This document shows positions 39,416 through 49,283 of a DNA stretch of 64,000 nucleotides, one piece after another (position 1 is the stretch's first letter; each line of letters opens with the position of its first letter). The notes under the pieces are model-generated. The model had not been told where the DNA came from and ran no database searches. It saw only the letters and a program-made list of their open reading frames with translations. The DNA comes from Rugamonas apoptosis (GTDB taxonomy: Bacteria; Pseudomonadota; Gammaproteobacteria; Burkholderiales; Burkholderiaceae_D), in the NCBI RefSeq assembly GCF_014042355.1, contig NZ_JACEZU010000007.1, positions 248,001-312,000 of the forward strand, read 5' to 3'. The position numbers were made by a program, and so were the translations under genes.

Positions 39416-39649
39416 TTACAGCAGGCCGTGCTCTTGCAGTTTTTTGCGCAGGGTGTTGCGGTTGATGCCCAGCATTTGCGCCGCATGCGACTGGTTGCCG
39501 TCGGCGCGGGTCATGACCACTTCAAGGATGGGCTTTTCCACGGTCAGCACGACCATGTCATAAATATTCGATGCTTGTTGCTCGCCCAGGTCGTTGAAGT
39601 AATCTTCAAGGCTCTTCTGGACCACTTCCTGGATACTTTCTTTGCTCAT
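39416..39649 (-). CDS. fis: Fis-family nucleoid/transcription factor
   Basis: A 77-residue homodimeric DNA-bending protein that affects rRNA transcription, recombination and chromosome structure. The C-terminal helix-turn-helix [19 protein letters not shown] is the classic Fis motif. The N-terminal beta-hairpin region is shorter than in E. coli (98 residues), as is usual in betaproteobacteria. It lies downstream of dusB, as in most proteobacteria, and upstream of purH. The 108-bp gap to dusB has a T-rich run near 39718 on the plus strand. Confidence 0.93.
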   Translation of the reverse strand: MSKESIQEVVQKSLEDYFNDLGEQQASNIYDMVVLTVEKPILEVVMTRADGNQSHAAQMLGINRNTLRKKLQEHGLL

Positions 39650-39757
39650 TTTGTTACCGTTCGGCTAATTGATCTGTTATGACGCCCTTGTCGCGGATCA
39701 CGCGGCAGCGGCGTTTGCCCTTTTTTTTTGTATCTTTTTTGAAGCGCTGGAAGACCG

Positions 39758-40774
39758 TTATGCGGCCTCCGCCGGTTCCGGGAGGCGGTATTGTAACCGC
39801 TCGCCGAAACGCCATTGCGATTCAAAGAACTGGTCGACGGCCAGCAACTGCTCGTCCGTCGATTCCAGCAAGTTCATTTGCTGGCGGAATGCTTCCCCGC
39901 CCTCCAGGTCGCGCACATACCAGCCGATATGCTTGCGCGCCGTGCGCACGCCCAGGTATTCGCCGTAGAACGCATAATGGGCGCGCAGATGCTCGTCCAT
40001 CAGGGTGCGCACTTCGTCCACATAAGGCGCCGGCAAATGGGTGCCGGTGCGCAAATAGTGGTCGATCTCGCGGAAGATCCATGGCCGGCCCTGCGCCGCG
40101 CGGCCAACCATGATGGCGTCGGCGCCCGTCTGGTCCAGCACGTAGCGGGCTTTTTCCGGCGTGGTGATGTCGCCGTTGGCCACCACGGGAATGGCCACGG
40201 CCCGCTTGACGGCGGCGATGGTGTCGTACTCGGCATCGCCCTTGTAGCCGTCGGCGCGGGTGCGGCCATGCAAGGTCAGCATGGCGATACCGGCGTCCTC
40301 GGCAATGCGGGCGATGGTGAGCGCGTTCTTGTTGGCACGGTTCCAGCCGGTGCGGAACTTGAGCGTGACGGGCACGTCCACCGCGCCCACCACCGCATGC
40401 AGGATTTCCCTGACCAGCGCTTCGTCCTGCAACAGGGCCGAACCGCACCAGCTGTTGCACACCTTTTTCACGGGGCAGCCCATGTTGATGTCGATGATCT
40501 GGGCGCCGCGTTCCACGTTGAAGCGGGCGCAGTCGGCCAGGTCTTGCGGGTCGGCGCCAGCGATCTGCACCGCCTTCGGTTCCATTTCCCCCGCATGGTC
40601 GGTCCGGCGCGAACTCTTTTCCGTGGCCCACAGCCGCGGATTGGAGGCAGCCATCTCGGATACGGCGTAGCCCGCGCCGAGCTGCTTGCACAGCTGCCGG
40701 AACGGACGATCCGTCACGCCCGCCATGGGGGCGACGAATACATTGTTACGCAATAAATAAGGGCCGATTTGCAC
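39758..40774 (-). CDS. dusB: tRNA-dihydrouridine synthase B
   Basis: FMN-dependent TIM-barrel enzyme that reduces specific uridines in tRNA. It shows VFVAPMAGVTDRPFRQLC near residue 12, the catalytic C100 in NMGCPVKKVC, KFRTGWNRANKNA, LHGRTRADGY and ANGDITTPEKA. Length 338 residues is normal. It is the upstream partner of fis, a conserved dusB-fis operon. Confidence 0.95.
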   Translation of the reverse strand: MQIGPYLLRNNVFVAPMAGVTDRPFRQLCKQLGAGYAVSEMAASNPRLWATEKSSRRTDHAGEMEPKAVQIAGADPQDLADCARFNVERGAQIIDINMGCPVKKVCNSWCGSALLQDEALVREILHAVVGAVDVPVTLKFRTGWNRANKNALTIARIAEDAGIAMLTLHGRTRADGYKGDAEYDTIAAVKRAVAIPVVANGDITTPEKARYVLDQTGADAIMVGRAAQGRPWIFREIDHYLRTGTHLPAPYVDEVRTLMDEHLRAHYAFYGEYLGVRTARKHIGWYVRDLEGGEAFRQQMNLLESTDEQLLAVDQFFESQWRFGERLQYRLPEPAEAA

Positions 40775-40921
40775 TGGACTTGCCTGAACGGGAACAAGGA
40801 ACCCTCTATTTTAACCGAAGGACTGCTCAATTAATAAGCACTATTTTTCAACAGAACTATCGTCCAGGCGCTTGACAGCTGCGAATAAATCTTTCCTATA
40901 TGGAAGAATTAGTACGTGCGT

Positions 40922-41569
40922 TCAGTTCAATTCATCGAGCGCGTCCAGGCTCAGGTGGTCCACCTCGCCCCAGCTGGCCAGGGTCAGCTTGCCGTCGGCC
41001 AGGGTGAAACGGTTGACGCTGGCATTCTTGACCTGGAAGTCGCGCGGACTGTCGAGCGTCATGCCGACCGCTTGCCGGTAGGCGCATTCGAGCACGCCGC
41101 CGTGGGCCACCACGGCGATGGTCTGGCCCGGATGGCGTTCGGCCCAGTGGGCGATGCCGTCGATGACGCGGCGGTAGAACTGGCGGAAGCTCTCCGCCGG
41201 GCGGGCACCGGCCGGCATCACGGCATCCACGTCGCGCGCTTGCCACAAAGCATATTCCTGCGGGTAGCGCTCGGCGATCTCGGCATACAACATGCCTTCG
41301 AACACGCCGTAGCAACGTTCGCGCAGGCCGGGGTCGGTATGCACCGGCATGCCGTGCTGGCTGGCCACCGCATGGGCCGTCTGCACGGCGCGTTCCAGGT
41401 CGCTGGCGATGATGGCGTCCAGCCGCTCGCCAGCCAGGGCGCGGCCCAGTGCTTCCGCCTGGCGCTGGCCTTCCTCGTTCAGGGCGATGTCGGTATGGCC
41501 CTGCAGGCGGCGCGCGGCGTTCCAGGCCGTTTCGCCGTGGCGAATCAGCAGAATAGTTGTCTGTTTCAT
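40922..41569 (-). CDS. Histidine phosphatase family protein
   Basis: Branch 1 histidine phosphatase, 215 residues. The phosphoryl-accepting His lies in LLIRHGETAWN (R10-H11), and the second catalytic His in VVAHGGVLECAYR. GpmB/CobC-like proteins share this pattern; no cobalamin gene is nearby, so a broad phosphatase role is as likely. It starts 6 bp after the PEBP gene ends, on the same strand. The 147-bp gap to dusB is AT-rich and shows no gene. Confidence 0.87.
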   Translation of the reverse strand: MKQTTILLIRHGETAWNAARRLQGHTDIALNEEGQRQAEALGRALAGERLDAIIASDLERAVQTAHAVASQHGMPVHTDPGLRERCYGVFEGMLYAEIAERYPQEYALWQARDVDAVMPAGARPAESFRQFYRRVIDGIAHWAERHPGQTIAVVAHGGVLECAYRQAVGMTLDSPRDFQVKNASVNRFTLADGKLTLASWGEVDHLSLDALDELN

Positions 41570-41575
41570 GCGTTC

Positions 41576-42235
41576 TTATTTGTGAGGGGGCACCAGCGCG
41601 GGGTTGAGCGTATAGGTGCCGATCAATTGTGCTTCATCAATAATATGGCCGTGGATGGCGGCACTGGCTTGCGGGCCCGTGAAGCGTCCCTCCAGCGCCA
41701 GCCTCGGCACATCGAGCGCATAGATGCGGAAGATGTAATGGTGCAGACGCAAGTCGTTCCACGGCGGACAGGGGCCATCATACCCGTAATAGTCGCCGGC
41801 CATGTCCGGATCGGCCGCGAACCAGCCCGTATAATCGTTGATGCCTTGGCGCGGCGCATGGTCGGCGCCGTCGGCCGTCAGCGCCACGCCGGGGCCGGGC
41901 TTGCCGTGCGCCACCACGCCCGATGCCAGCGCGCCCTCGTGCAGCGCGCGCACCGTGGGCGGCAGATCGATCAGGGTCCAGTGGAAAAAGTCGCCCCGCG
42001 CCAATTCGGCCGGCAGCGTGCGGCCTTCGATGTTGACGTGACTGCCATCCTGGGGCGCATCGCCGTCGATGCAGAACAGCACCAGCGACTCGGTGCCGGC
42101 CGGCACCTCGTCCCAGGCCAGGTGGGGATGGCGGTTGTCCGACAGGCGCACCCGGCCGATGGGATCGATAGCCGCGAACGCGCAGCCGGCGGGGATGGCG
42201 CCGCCATCGCGGAAAGTCTCGCTCCACAGTCTCAT
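41576..42235 (-). CDS. YbhB/YbcL-family PEBP protein
   Basis: Phosphatidylethanolamine-binding-protein family, 219 residues. It shows SPxLAW-like NRHPHLAWDEVPAGTESLVL, CIDGDAP, FFHWTLIDLPP and the ligand-site block YDGPCPPWNDLRLHHYIFRI, all typical. The function of bacterial members is unclear. It precedes the histidine phosphatase by 6 bp, so the two are probably co-transcribed. No signal peptide is visible. Confidence 0.87.
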   Translation of the reverse strand: MRLWSETFRDGGAIPAGCAFAAIDPIGRVRLSDNRHPHLAWDEVPAGTESLVLFCIDGDAPQDGSHVNIEGRTLPAELARGDFFHWTLIDLPPTVRALHEGALASGVVAHGKPGPGVALTADGADHAPRQGINDYTGWFAADPDMAGDYYGYDGPCPPWNDLRLHHYIFRIYALDVPRLALEGRFTGPQASAAIHGHIIDEAQLIGTYTLNPALVPPHK

Positions 42236-42305
42236 CGCATCCCCCGCTCCGCTCTATATACTCTGGCCAGATTGACGTGCCGCTTTGCGCGCACGCAAAC
42301 ATCTT

Positions 42306-42427
42306 AGAGGTTGTTTCAAAATGACCGTGGCAAGGCGTGGCGACGAAGACAGTGCACCTGCACGGCGAGGCGGCTGCGCCGCGAGGCGCAGCGAAAACGA
42401 CGCCACGGGCTTTTTGAAACGACCTCT
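42306..42427. repeat. Dispersed modular palindromic element, copy 3
   Basis: 122 bp. The left end AGAGGTTGTTTCAAAATG and the inverted right end AGAGGTCGTTTCAAAAAG match as in the other copies. The centre is GTGCA-CC-TGCAC. Here the GC hairpin cassette lies right of the centre, opposite to copy 1. Its right end lies 2 bp from the dtd stop codon (42430-42432). Confidence 0.9.
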
Positions 42428-42429
42428 CA

Positions 42430-42876
42430 CTATTTGGCGCAAGTTTGCAGCCAGAACGTCACCGGACCGTCGTTCGTCAGCGACACTTGCATGTCGGCGC
42501 CGAACTGGCCGGTGGCGACCACCGGATGGCGCACGCGGGCCTGGGCCACGAAATGGTCGAACAGGCGCCGCCCATCCTCCGGGCTGGCGGCCGGCGTGAA
42601 CGAGGGCCGGCTGCCGGACTTGGTGTCGGCCGCCAGCGTGAACTGGGGCACCAGCAGCAAGCCGCCGGCCACGTCCGTCACGCTCAGGTTCATCTTGCCC
42701 GCCGCGTCGGCGAACACGCGGTAGGCGAGCAGCTTGGTCAGCAGCGCGTCCGCTTCCCGTTCCGTGTCGCCCCGTTCGGCACACACCAGCACCATCAGGC
42801 CGGCGTCGATGGCGCCGATCACGGCGCCCGCCACCACCACGTTGGCGCGCGTGACCCGTTGCAGCAGTGCGATCAT
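42430..42876 (-). CDS. dtd: D-aminoacyl-tRNA deacylase
   Basis: Hydrolyses D-amino acids wrongly attached to tRNA. The 148-residue protein starts [15 protein letters not shown] and has the two active-site motifs VPQFTLAAD and NDGPVTF. The first motif has Pro where E. coli has Ser (SQFTL); I recall the Pro form as common in betaproteobacteria, so I do not read it as a defect. Its ATG overlaps the tyrS stop by 4 bases. Palindromic element copy 3 abuts its stop. Confidence 0.94.
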   Translation of the reverse strand: MIALLQRVTRANVVVAGAVIGAIDAGLMVLVCAERGDTEREADALLTKLLAYRVFADAAGKMNLSVTDVAGGLLLVPQFTLAADTKSGSRPSFTPAASPEDGRRLFDHFVAQARVRHPVVATGQFGADMQVSLTNDGPVTFWLQTCAK

Positions 42877-44129
42877 GCGCTCAGCGTGACGCGCGCGAAC
42901 TTGCGCTTGCCCACTTGCAGCACGAAGGTACCGGCTTCGATCTTGACGGCTTTATCGCTGATCACGGCGCCATCGACCCGCACACCGCCCTGGTCGACCA
43001 TGCGCATCGCTTCCGACGTCGAAGGGCACAGGCCGGCCTGCTTGAGCAGTTGGGCGATACCCACCGGCGCGCCGGCCAGCGCCACTTCCGGCACGTCGTC
43101 CGGAATGCCGCCCTTGGAACGGTTGACGAAGTCGGCCAGTGCTTCCTCGGCCGCCTGCTGCGAGTGGAAACGGGTCACGATTTCCTGCGCCAGCGCCACT
43201 TTGGCGTCGCGCGGGTTCTTGCCATCGGCCACTTCCTGTTTCAGCTGGGCCAGTTCGGCCAGCGAACGGAACGACAGCAGCTCGTAGTAGCGCCACATCA
43301 TCACGTCGGAAATGCTCATCAGCTTGGCGAACATGGTGTTGCCCGGTTCCGTGATGCCGATGTAGTTGTTCTTGGATTTGGACATTTTGTCGACGCCGTC
43401 CAGCCCTTCCAGCAGCGGCATGGTCAGGATGCATTGCTGTTCCTGGTCGTAATCCTTCTGCAGTTCACGGCCCACCAGCAGGTTGAACTTCTGGTCGGTG
43501 CCGCCCAGCTCCAGGTCAGCCTTCAGCGCCACGGAATCGTAACCTTGCATCAGCGGATAAAGGAACTCATGGACCGCAATCGGAGTCCCACTCTTGAACC
43601 GTTTGCTGAAATCGTCGCGTTCCATCATGCGCGCCACCGTGTAGCGCGAGGCCAGCTGGATCATGCCGCGCGCGCCCAGCGGATCGCACCACTCGGAGTT
43701 GTAGCGGATTTCCGTGCGCGCGGGGTCCAGCACCAGCGATGCCTGCTTGAAATAGGTCATCGCGTTCTGCTCGACCTGCTCGCGGGTCAGCGGTGGACGG
43801 GTGACGTTGCGGCCGGACGGGTCGCCGATCATGGAGGTGAAATCGCCGATCAGGAAGATCACCTGATGGCCCAGGTCCTGCAACTGGCGCATCTTGTTGA
43901 GCACCACGGTGTGGCCCAAGTGCAAGTCGGGCGCCGTTGGGTCCAGGCCCAGCTTGACGCGCAGCGGCACGCCGCTTTGCTCGGAACGCGCCAGCTTTTG
44001 CGCGAACTCACTTTCGACCAGCAGCTCGTCGACACCGCGCTTGGTGATGGCAAGGGCTTCCTGGACGCGGTCGGACAACGGCAGGACGGGGGCGGGTGCC
44101 TTTTTAGGCGATGCAGACGAGGTATCCAT
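42873..44129 (-). CDS. tyrS: Tyrosyl-tRNA synthetase
   Basis: Class I synthetase charging tRNA-Tyr. HLGH at 70-73 ([14 protein letters not shown]) is the HIGH motif and [10 protein letters not shown] the KMSKS motif. The C-terminal S4-like RNA-binding domain ([20 protein letters not shown]) is present. The 418-residue, HLGH-type sequence belongs to the TyrS2/TyrZ-like subgroup seen in many betaproteobacteria. It is coupled to dtd by a 4-base overlap. Confidence 0.95.
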   Translation of the reverse strand: MDTSSASPKKAPAPVLPLSDRVQEALAITKRGVDELLVESEFAQKLARSEQSGVPLRVKLGLDPTAPDLHLGHTVVLNKMRQLQDLGHQVIFLIGDFTSMIGDPSGRNVTRPPLTREQVEQNAMTYFKQASLVLDPARTEIRYNSEWCDPLGARGMIQLASRYTVARMMERDDFSKRFKSGTPIAVHEFLYPLMQGYDSVALKADLELGGTDQKFNLLVGRELQKDYDQEQQCILTMPLLEGLDGVDKMSKSKNNYIGITEPGNTMFAKLMSISDVMMWRYYELLSFRSLAELAQLKQEVADGKNPRDAKVALAQEIVTRFHSQQAAEEALADFVNRSKGGIPDDVPEVALAGAPVGIAQLLKQAGLCPSTSEAMRMVDQGGVRVDGAVISDKAVKIEAGTFVLQVGKRKFARVTLSA

Positions 44130-44178
44130 ATGTTTGTAAACGATTTTCCGAAAAAAGTAGGCTGGCTCAGGAGTTTGT

Positions 44179-44184
44179 TATAAT
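44179..44184 (+). promoter_or_regulatory. Candidate -10 box for the M23 peptidase gene
   Basis: A perfect TATAAT about 100 bp before the M23 start in the 156-bp divergent gap with tyrS; -35 not clear. Confidence 0.45.
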
Positions 44185-44285
44185 GCTCGATCCCATCAAT
44201 CTTGCCGTATGAAAACGAACCGAATAAACAATAAGAAAAATTAAACGTTCCTGAATAGTTCAAGCGGCAAATTTTAACTGATTGC

Positions 44286-45668
44286 ATGAACCCTACAAAC
44301 AAATTCACAAGCTCACGCTTGTTCACACTGCTAGGATCGACGCGCAAGGCACGCATCATCAGCGCCTCCGCACTGTTTCTGGCAGTGTGCGCGTTCGGTG
44401 CGGCCGGCGTCGCGCCGCTGGCACCGGATGCTTCGGATTTGCCCGTCAAGTCGGTGTCCGAAGAACTGGCCCTGCCCAACCTGTCCACGCAGATCGCCGC
44501 ACTGGAACAGCAGCAGACCAGCGAGCACTACATCCATGAGGAAAAAGTACGGGCCGGCGACACGCTGGCCGCGCTGCTGAACCGCCTCGGTGTGGACGAC
44601 GAAGCGGCCGAAACCTTCATCAAGAAGGACAAAGTGGCGCGCGGCGTGATGCAGCTGACCACCGGCAAGCGCGTGCAAGCCCAGACCGACGACGAAGGCA
44701 ACCTGCAGTGGTTGCAGGCGACCGTGGTCGACGGCAAAGACGTGCCCGTCAAGAATATCTCCATCACCCGCAAGGGCGACGGTTTCGTGGCCAAGGAAGA
44801 AGCGGCCAAGCTGGAACGTCGCATCGAGATGCACGCGCGCACCATCAGCTCGACCCTGTACGCGGCCACCGATTCCAGCGAGGACGGCGCCAAGCTGCCC
44901 GACTCCATCGTCAAGCAGATCATCGAGATGTTCTCGACCAACATCGACTTCCGTGGCGACCTGAAGCGGGGCGACCATTTCAACGTGGTCTATGAAACGT
45001 TCTGGCAGAACGGCGAGTTCGTGCGCGCGGGCCGCATCCTGGCCGGCGAATTCACCAACCACGGCACCACCTACCAGTCGGTCTGGTTCGAAGATCCGCA
45101 AACCAAACAAGGCGGCGGCTACTTCAGCTTCGACGGTAAATCGCTCAAGAAAGCCTTCCTGAAATCGCCAGTTGAATTCAGCCGTATCTCGTCCGGTTTC
45201 GCCATGCGCGTGCACCCGATCTCGGGCCAGTGGAAACAGCACAAGGGTATCGACTTCCCTGCGGCCACCGGCACCCCGATCCGCGCCGCCGGCGATGGCG
45301 TGGTCGATTTCGAAGGCACCCAGAACGGCTACGGCAACGTGATCGTGCTCAAGCACTGGGCCAACTACACCACCGCGTACGCGCACATGAGCCGTTTCGC
45401 ATCGGGCATCAAGAAGGGCAGCAAAGTCAGCCAGGGTGACGTGATCGGTTACGTGGGCACCACCGGCTGGTCCACGGGCGCCCACCTGCACTACGAATTC
45501 CGCGTGGGCGGCGAAGCCAAGGACCCATCGAAGATGAACGTGCAAGCCCAGGCTCCGCTGACGGCGGCCGAAATGGCCCGCTTCAAGACCTACGCCGCCG
45601 ACATGTCGCACCGCTTCGCGCTGCTGCAACCGGTCGGTTCCGGCAGCACCCGGGTGGCGGCCAAGTAA
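44286..45668 (+). CDS. M23-family peptidoglycan endopeptidase, membrane-anchored
   Basis: Predicted periplasmic murein hydrolase that cleaves peptide crosslinks (MepM/LytM type). A signal anchor (IISASALFLAVCAFGAAGVA) lies near residue 25. A LysM/OapA-like region follows (KVRAGDTLAALLNRLGVDD), then an M23_N domain. The catalytic LytM domain has H319 and D323 (HKGIDFPAATG) and the H400-x-H402 motif (AHLHYEF), so the zinc site is complete. Length 460 residues is typical. It is followed by a terminator and then anmK, a peptidoglycan recycling gene. Confidence 0.93.
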   Translation: MNPTNKFTSSRLFTLLGSTRKARIISASALFLAVCAFGAAGVAPLAPDASDLPVKSVSEELALPNLSTQIAALEQQQTSEHYIHEEKVRAGDTLAALLNRLGVDDEAAETFIKKDKVARGVMQLTTGKRVQAQTDDEGNLQWLQATVVDGKDVPVKNISITRKGDGFVAKEEAAKLERRIEMHARTISSTLYAATDSSEDGAKLPDSIVKQIIEMFSTNIDFRGDLKRGDHFNVVYETFWQNGEFVRAGRILAGEFTNHGTTYQSVWFEDPQTKQGGGYFSFDGKSLKKAFLKSPVEFSRISSGFAMRVHPISGQWKQHKGIDFPAATGTPIRAAGDGVVDFEGTQNGYGNVIVLKHWANYTTAYAHMSRFASGIKKGSKVSQGDVIGYVGTTGWSTGAHLHYEFRVGGEAKDPSKMNVQAQAPLTAAEMARFKTYAADMSHRFALLQPVGSGSTRVAAK

Positions 45669-45689
45669 GGCCAGCCCGCAGCAACAGGA

Positions 45690-45717
45690 AAACAGGCCCG
45701 CGCGGCCTGTTTTTTTT
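45690..45717 (+). terminator. Rho-independent terminator after the M23 gene
   Basis: ACAGGCC and GGCCTGT form a 7-bp stem with a 5-base loop, followed by eight T residues. Confidence 0.9.
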
Positions 45718-45787
45718 CGCCTGCCTGGCATGGCGATAGTTCGCACAGGAACGCAGGCAGTCAGGCAAAATACAACCTTTGAAAACA

Positions 45788-45913
45788 CCGGGGGTCAGTG
45801 CCAACCATCGTGCACGAGCTCAAACCCCGGGGGTCAGTTCCGGCATTCGCGCCCCCGGGGGTCAGTTCCGGCATTCGGACATGAGTTCGTGTCCGAATGC
45901 CGGAACTGACCCC
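45788..45913. repeat. Cluster of GGGGTCAG REP-like units before anmK
   Basis: Three direct units start CCGGGGGTCAG (45788, 45827 and 45855 region); the last two continue TTCCGGCATTCG. The final one pairs with an inverted copy to give a perfect 23-bp stem (45858-45880 with 45891-45913) and a 10-base loop. One more TTGACCCCA follows. The cluster fills most of the gap between the M23 terminator and anmK. It resembles REP sequences mobilised by RAYT transposases, but no transposase gene is in the window. Confidence 0.85.
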
Positions 45914-45946
45914 GCTCTTTGACCCCACTCTTGCAAGGATCGCTAC

Positions 45947-47044
45947 ATGGCTCTGTATATCGGCCTCATGTCCGGCACCAGCCTCGACGGCGTCGATGGC
46001 GCCTTGGCCGACTTCGACGGCGCGGCCGTCCGCACCTTGGCCGCCGCCTACCTGCCCTTCGCGCCCGAATTGCGGGCTGAACTGATGGCGCTGCAATCGG
46101 CCGGCCATAATGAAATCGAACGTGAGGCGCTGGCCGCCAATCAACTGGCCGCCTGCTACGCCCGCTGCGCGGCGGACCTGCTGGCGCAAGCCAGCCTGGC
46201 GCCGTCGGCCGTGCGGGCCGTGGCCGTGCACGGCCAGACCATCCGCCACCGCCCGGAGCTGGGCTTTACCCGTCAGACCAACAATCCGGCCCTGCTGGCC
46301 GAACTGTGCGGTATCGACGTGATCGCCGACTTCCGCAGCCGCGACATCGCGGCCGGCGGCCAGGGCGCGCCGCTGGTGCCCGCCTTCCACCAGGCCCTGT
46401 TCGGCTTGCCTGGACAGGCGCGCGTGGTGGCCAACATCGGCGGCATTTCGAATATCAGCGTGCTGCATGGCGATGGCCGCGTGACCGGTTTCGATACCGG
46501 CCCCGGCAACGTGCTGATGGATGGCTGGATCGCCCGCCACCACGGCAAGCCGTATGATGCGGACGGCGCCTGGGCCGCCAGCGGCACCGTCATCCCCCCA
46601 CTGCTGCAAGCCATGCTGGCCGCGCCCTACTTCGCCCTGCCGGCCCCCAAGAGCACGGGGCGCGACCTGTTCCACCTGGACTGGCTGGACGCCCATCTGG
46701 CATCTTTCCCTGGCGCGGCCCCGGCCGACGTGCAGGCCACGCTGACGCAACTGACGGCGATGACCCTGGCGCAGGCGATCGAGCGCTACACCGCGCAAGC
46801 GGACGCCGTCTATGTGTGCGGCGGCGGCGCCTGCAATGGCACCCTGCTGGGCATGCTGGCGACGGCGCTGGGCCGTAAAATGAAAGTGGCATCAACCGAT
46901 GCGCTGGGCGTGGCGCCGAACCGGGTCGAAGCGCTGGCGTTCGCCTGGCTGGGTTACCGGTTCACGGAGCGGCTGGCGGGCAATCTGCCGGCCGTCACCG
47001 GCGCCGCGGGGGAGCGGGTGCTGGGCGCACTGTACCCGCACTGA
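45947..47044 (+). CDS. anmK: Anhydro-N-acetylmuramic acid kinase
   Basis: Phosphorylates and opens 1,6-anhydro-MurNAc to MurNAc-6-phosphate in peptidoglycan recycling. The 365-residue ASKHA-fold protein begins [20 protein letters not shown], with [31 protein letters not shown] and [12 protein letters not shown], all conserved in AnmK. AAGGA lies 7 bases before ATG. It sits downstream of an M23 endopeptidase, a fitting functional neighbour. Confidence 0.95.
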   Translation: MALYIGLMSGTSLDGVDGALADFDGAAVRTLAAAYLPFAPELRAELMALQSAGHNEIEREALAANQLAACYARCAADLLAQASLAPSAVRAVAVHGQTIRHRPELGFTRQTNNPALLAELCGIDVIADFRSRDIAAGGQGAPLVPAFHQALFGLPGQARVVANIGGISNISVLHGDGRVTGFDTGPGNVLMDGWIARHHGKPYDADGAWAASGTVIPPLLQAMLAAPYFALPAPKSTGRDLFHLDWLDAHLASFPGAAPADVQATLTQLTAMTLAQAIERYTAQADAVYVCGGGACNGTLLGMLATALGRKMKVASTDALGVAPNRVEALAFAWLGYRFTERLAGNLPAVTGAAGERVLGALYPH

Positions 47045-47095
47045 GGCGGCGGCCGCGTGCCGCCGGGCTGGCGGTCGCGGGCGCACAAATAACAA

Positions 47096-47159
47096 CGGCG
47101 GAGCAGCTTGCGCTGTCCGCCGTGGATGCGAGAACGCCACAGCCGCGCTGGCGGCTGTG
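47096..47159. other. Two GC hairpins between convergent anmK and erpA
   Basis: CGGCGGA (47096-47102) pairs with TCCGCCG (47116-47122). Then CACAGCCGC (47138-47146) pairs perfectly with GCGGCTGTG (47151-47159) over a 4-base loop. No U-run is seen; they could still stop convergent transcription. Confidence 0.4.
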
Positions 47160-47175
47160 CGCTCGGGGTCGAAAC

Positions 47176-47538
47176 TCAGGCCGAGAACGAGGAACCGCAG
47201 CCGCAGGTCGAGCTGGCGGTCGGGTTCTTGATCACGAACTGGGCACCTTCCAGGTCATCCTTGTAGTCGATCTCCGCGCCCACCAGGTACTGGTAGCTCA
47301 TGGAGTCGATCAGCAGCGTGACGCCGTTCTTGACCATGGTGGTGTCGTCTTCGTTGATGATCTCATCGAACGTGAAGCCGTATTGGAAACCGGAACAGCC
47401 GCCACCTTGCACGAAGACGCGCAGTTTCAGGTCGGGATTGCCCTCTTCCTCGATCAACTGGGCGACCTTCTCAGCCGCGCTATCGGTAAAGTTGATAGGC
47501 GACGGGATTACATCTTGCGCTTCAGCAACAGCATTCAT
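47176..47538 (-). CDS. erpA: Iron-sulfur cluster insertion protein ErpA
   Basis: A-type carrier that inserts Fe-S clusters into target proteins. The three conserved cysteines are C48 ([11 protein letters not shown]) and C112/C114 (STCGCGSSF). The 120 residues match the family. It lies 31 bp after the bactofilin gene on the same strand, part of the conserved argC-bactofilin-erpA stretch. Likely clients in this window include ThiC, PqqE and HiPIP (inference). Confidence 0.95.
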   Translation of the reverse strand: MNAVAEAQDVIPSPINFTDSAAEKVAQLIEEEGNPDLKLRVFVQGGGCSGFQYGFTFDEIINEDDTTMVKNGVTLLIDSMSYQYLVGAEIDYKDDLEGAQFVIKNPTASSTCGCGSSFSA

Positions 47539-47569
47539 ATCACACTCCTACGTAAAATCATTCCGGACA

Positions 47570-47986
47570 TTATAGACCTTTGGCGCAATTTATGCTCTCC
47601 AGTACGCCAATTGCCGTACCCTGGACCGCCACGCCAGCCTCGTCCCGCAGAGCCAGCTGGCCCAGCACCTGGGCGCCGCCGTGCATTTCCAGCACTTTGT
47701 AATACACATCCCCTACGATACGGGCTTTCGGCTGAATTTCAAGCCTTTCCGCAACGTGAACGGCGCCGCGTATCTCACCGTTGACGATCAGGTGATCACA
47801 GCGTACCTCGCCATCGATGCAGCCATGCTCGGACACCACCAGATAACTGCCGTGGCCCGGTTCCGCGCACACGCTGCCCACCACCTTGCCCTCGATGCGC
47901 AAGCCGCCCCGGAACAGCAAATGCCCATCGATCCGGGTGGCCGGACCGATCAGGCTTTCCATCGGATTACGGGCTTTGGCGAACAT
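47570..47986 (-). CDS. Bactofilin-family polymer-forming cytoskeletal protein
   Basis: A 138-residue right-handed beta-helix protein that polymerises into filaments and often directs cell-shape or peptidoglycan machinery. The DUF583 core is clear: LIGPATRIDGHLLFRGGLRIEG, split at its turns, then VSEHGCIDGEVRCDHLIVNG and AVHVAERLEIQPKARIVGDV. ATG at 47986 follows GGGGAG and begins MFAKARNP; a start at 48013 would add nine residues without a ribosome site. It lies between argC and erpA. Confidence 0.88.
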   Translation of the reverse strand: MFAKARNPMESLIGPATRIDGHLLFRGGLRIEGKVVGSVCAEPGHGSYLVVSEHGCIDGEVRCDHLIVNGEIRGAVHVAERLEIQPKARIVGDVYYKVLEMHGGAQVLGQLALRDEAGVAVQGTAIGVLESINCAKGL

Positions 47987-48091
47987 GGCACTCCCCGAAA
48001 ACGCCGGCGGCACAGACCGACATGCCTGACTATGCCCAAGTTTGGCGCCGTCCGCCTTGATCTGCCTCGCCGTTTTCCGAAACCGCGTGCT

Positions 48092-49123
48092 TTACGGCAG
48101 CAACGCGACCTGGTTCAGGCCCGTGCCTTCCTCCAGGCCAAACATCAGATTCATGCACTGCACGGCCTGGCCCGATGCGCCCTTGACCAGATTGTCCTGC
48201 ACCACCAGCACGATCACCGTGTTGCCATTGCGGTGCAGCGCCAGGCGCAGCATGTTGGAACCGCGCGTGGAGCGGGTTTCCGGATGGGAACCGAACGGCA
48301 TCACGTCCACGAATGGCGCATCCGCATATTGTGCTTCGAACAAGGCTTGCAATTCCTCGTTGCTGATGTCGCGCGTGAGGCGCGCGTACAGCGTGGAATG
48401 CATGCCGCGGATCATAGGCACCAGATGCGGGGTGAAGATCAGATTGACGGGCTGGGCCGTGAAGTTTTGCAGCTGCGCCACGGTTTCCGGCGTGTGGCGG
48501 TGGCCGGCCACGCCATAGGCCTTGAAGTTGTCGCTGGACTCAGAGAACAGCGTGGCGATCTCGGCTTTGCGGCCGGCGCCGGACACGCCGGACTTGCAGT
48601 CGGCGATCAGGCCACCCGCGTCCACCAGGTCCGCCTTGAGCAGCGGGTAGAAGCCCAGTTGCATGGTGGTCGGGTAGCAGCCGGGATTGGCGATCAACTT
48701 GGCGCCCTGGATGGCGTCGCGGTTCAGCTCGACCAGGCCATACACGGCCTGCTCCAGCAGTTCCGGGCAGGTGTGGGGAATCTTGTACCACTGTTCGAAC
48801 GTGGCCTGGTCCTTCAGGCGGAAGTCGGCCGCCAGGTCGATCACTTTCACGCCGGCCGCCAGCAATGCCGGCGCCTGGGCCATGGCCACGCCGTGCGGGG
48901 TGGCGAAGAACACCACGTCGCACTGGGTCAGGTCGGCCTTGTCGGGCGCCGAGAACGCCAGGTTCACGCGGCCGCGCAGCGAGGGGAACATGTCGGCCAC
49001 GGGCAAGCCGTCTTCCTTGCGCGAGGTAATGGCCGTCAGCTGCACATCGGGGTGAACCGCCAACAGACGCAGCAATTCCACTCCCGTGTATCCGGTGCCG
49101 CCGACGATGCCAACTTTGATCAT
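48092..49123 (-). CDS. argC: N-acetyl-gamma-glutamyl-phosphate reductase
   Basis: Third step of arginine synthesis; NADPH-dependent reduction of N-acetylglutamyl phosphate. The Rossmann motif is [16 protein letters not shown] at residues 6-21, and the catalytic C149 lies in [14 protein letters not shown] conserved GVSGAGRKA and HRHTPE with the catalytic His are present. Length 343 residues is typical. It follows rpsI after a terminator. Confidence 0.95.
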   Translation of the reverse strand: MIKVGIVGGTGYTGVELLRLLAVHPDVQLTAITSRKEDGLPVADMFPSLRGRVNLAFSAPDKADLTQCDVVFFATPHGVAMAQAPALLAAGVKVIDLAADFRLKDQATFEQWYKIPHTCPELLEQAVYGLVELNRDAIQGAKLIANPGCYPTTMQLGFYPLLKADLVDAGGLIADCKSGVSGAGRKAEIATLFSESSDNFKAYGVAGHRHTPETVAQLQNFTAQPVNLIFTPHLVPMIRGMHSTLYARLTRDISNEELQALFEAQYADAPFVDVMPFGSHPETRSTRGSNMLRLALHRNGNTVIVLVVQDNLVKGASGQAVQCMNLMFGLEEGTGLNQVALLP

Positions 49124-49209
49124 GTTCTTTCCTTGAAAGTGAGGGGTAGGGGTGAACCTGCCATTTTATCAGGCATGGGCGGCATTCGTGCGGCGCCGCA
49201 CCATAAAAC

Positions 49210-49242
49210 AAAAAGCCGCCTGACTGACGCCGGCGGCTTTTT
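49210..49242 (-). terminator. Rho-independent terminator after rpsI
   Basis: AAAAAGCCGCC and GGCGGCTTTTT form an 11-bp inverted repeat with an 11-base loop, about 42 bp past the rpsI stop. A T-run follows on the minus strand. Confidence 0.88.
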
Positions 49243-49283
49243 GAAGCAGCGCACTGCAAACAGCGCGCTGAGTAGGCGTGAAA

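Noticed and set aside
39718..39740. T-run between fis and dusB as a terminator
   Set aside because: There is no stem before it on the plus strand, and on the minus strand it reads as an A-run; dusB-fis is normally co-transcribed.
42430..42876. Dtd inactivated by a Pro in place of Ser in the SQFTL motif
   Set aside because: The rest of both active-site motifs is intact and I recall the VPQFTL form in other betaproteobacterial enzymes.
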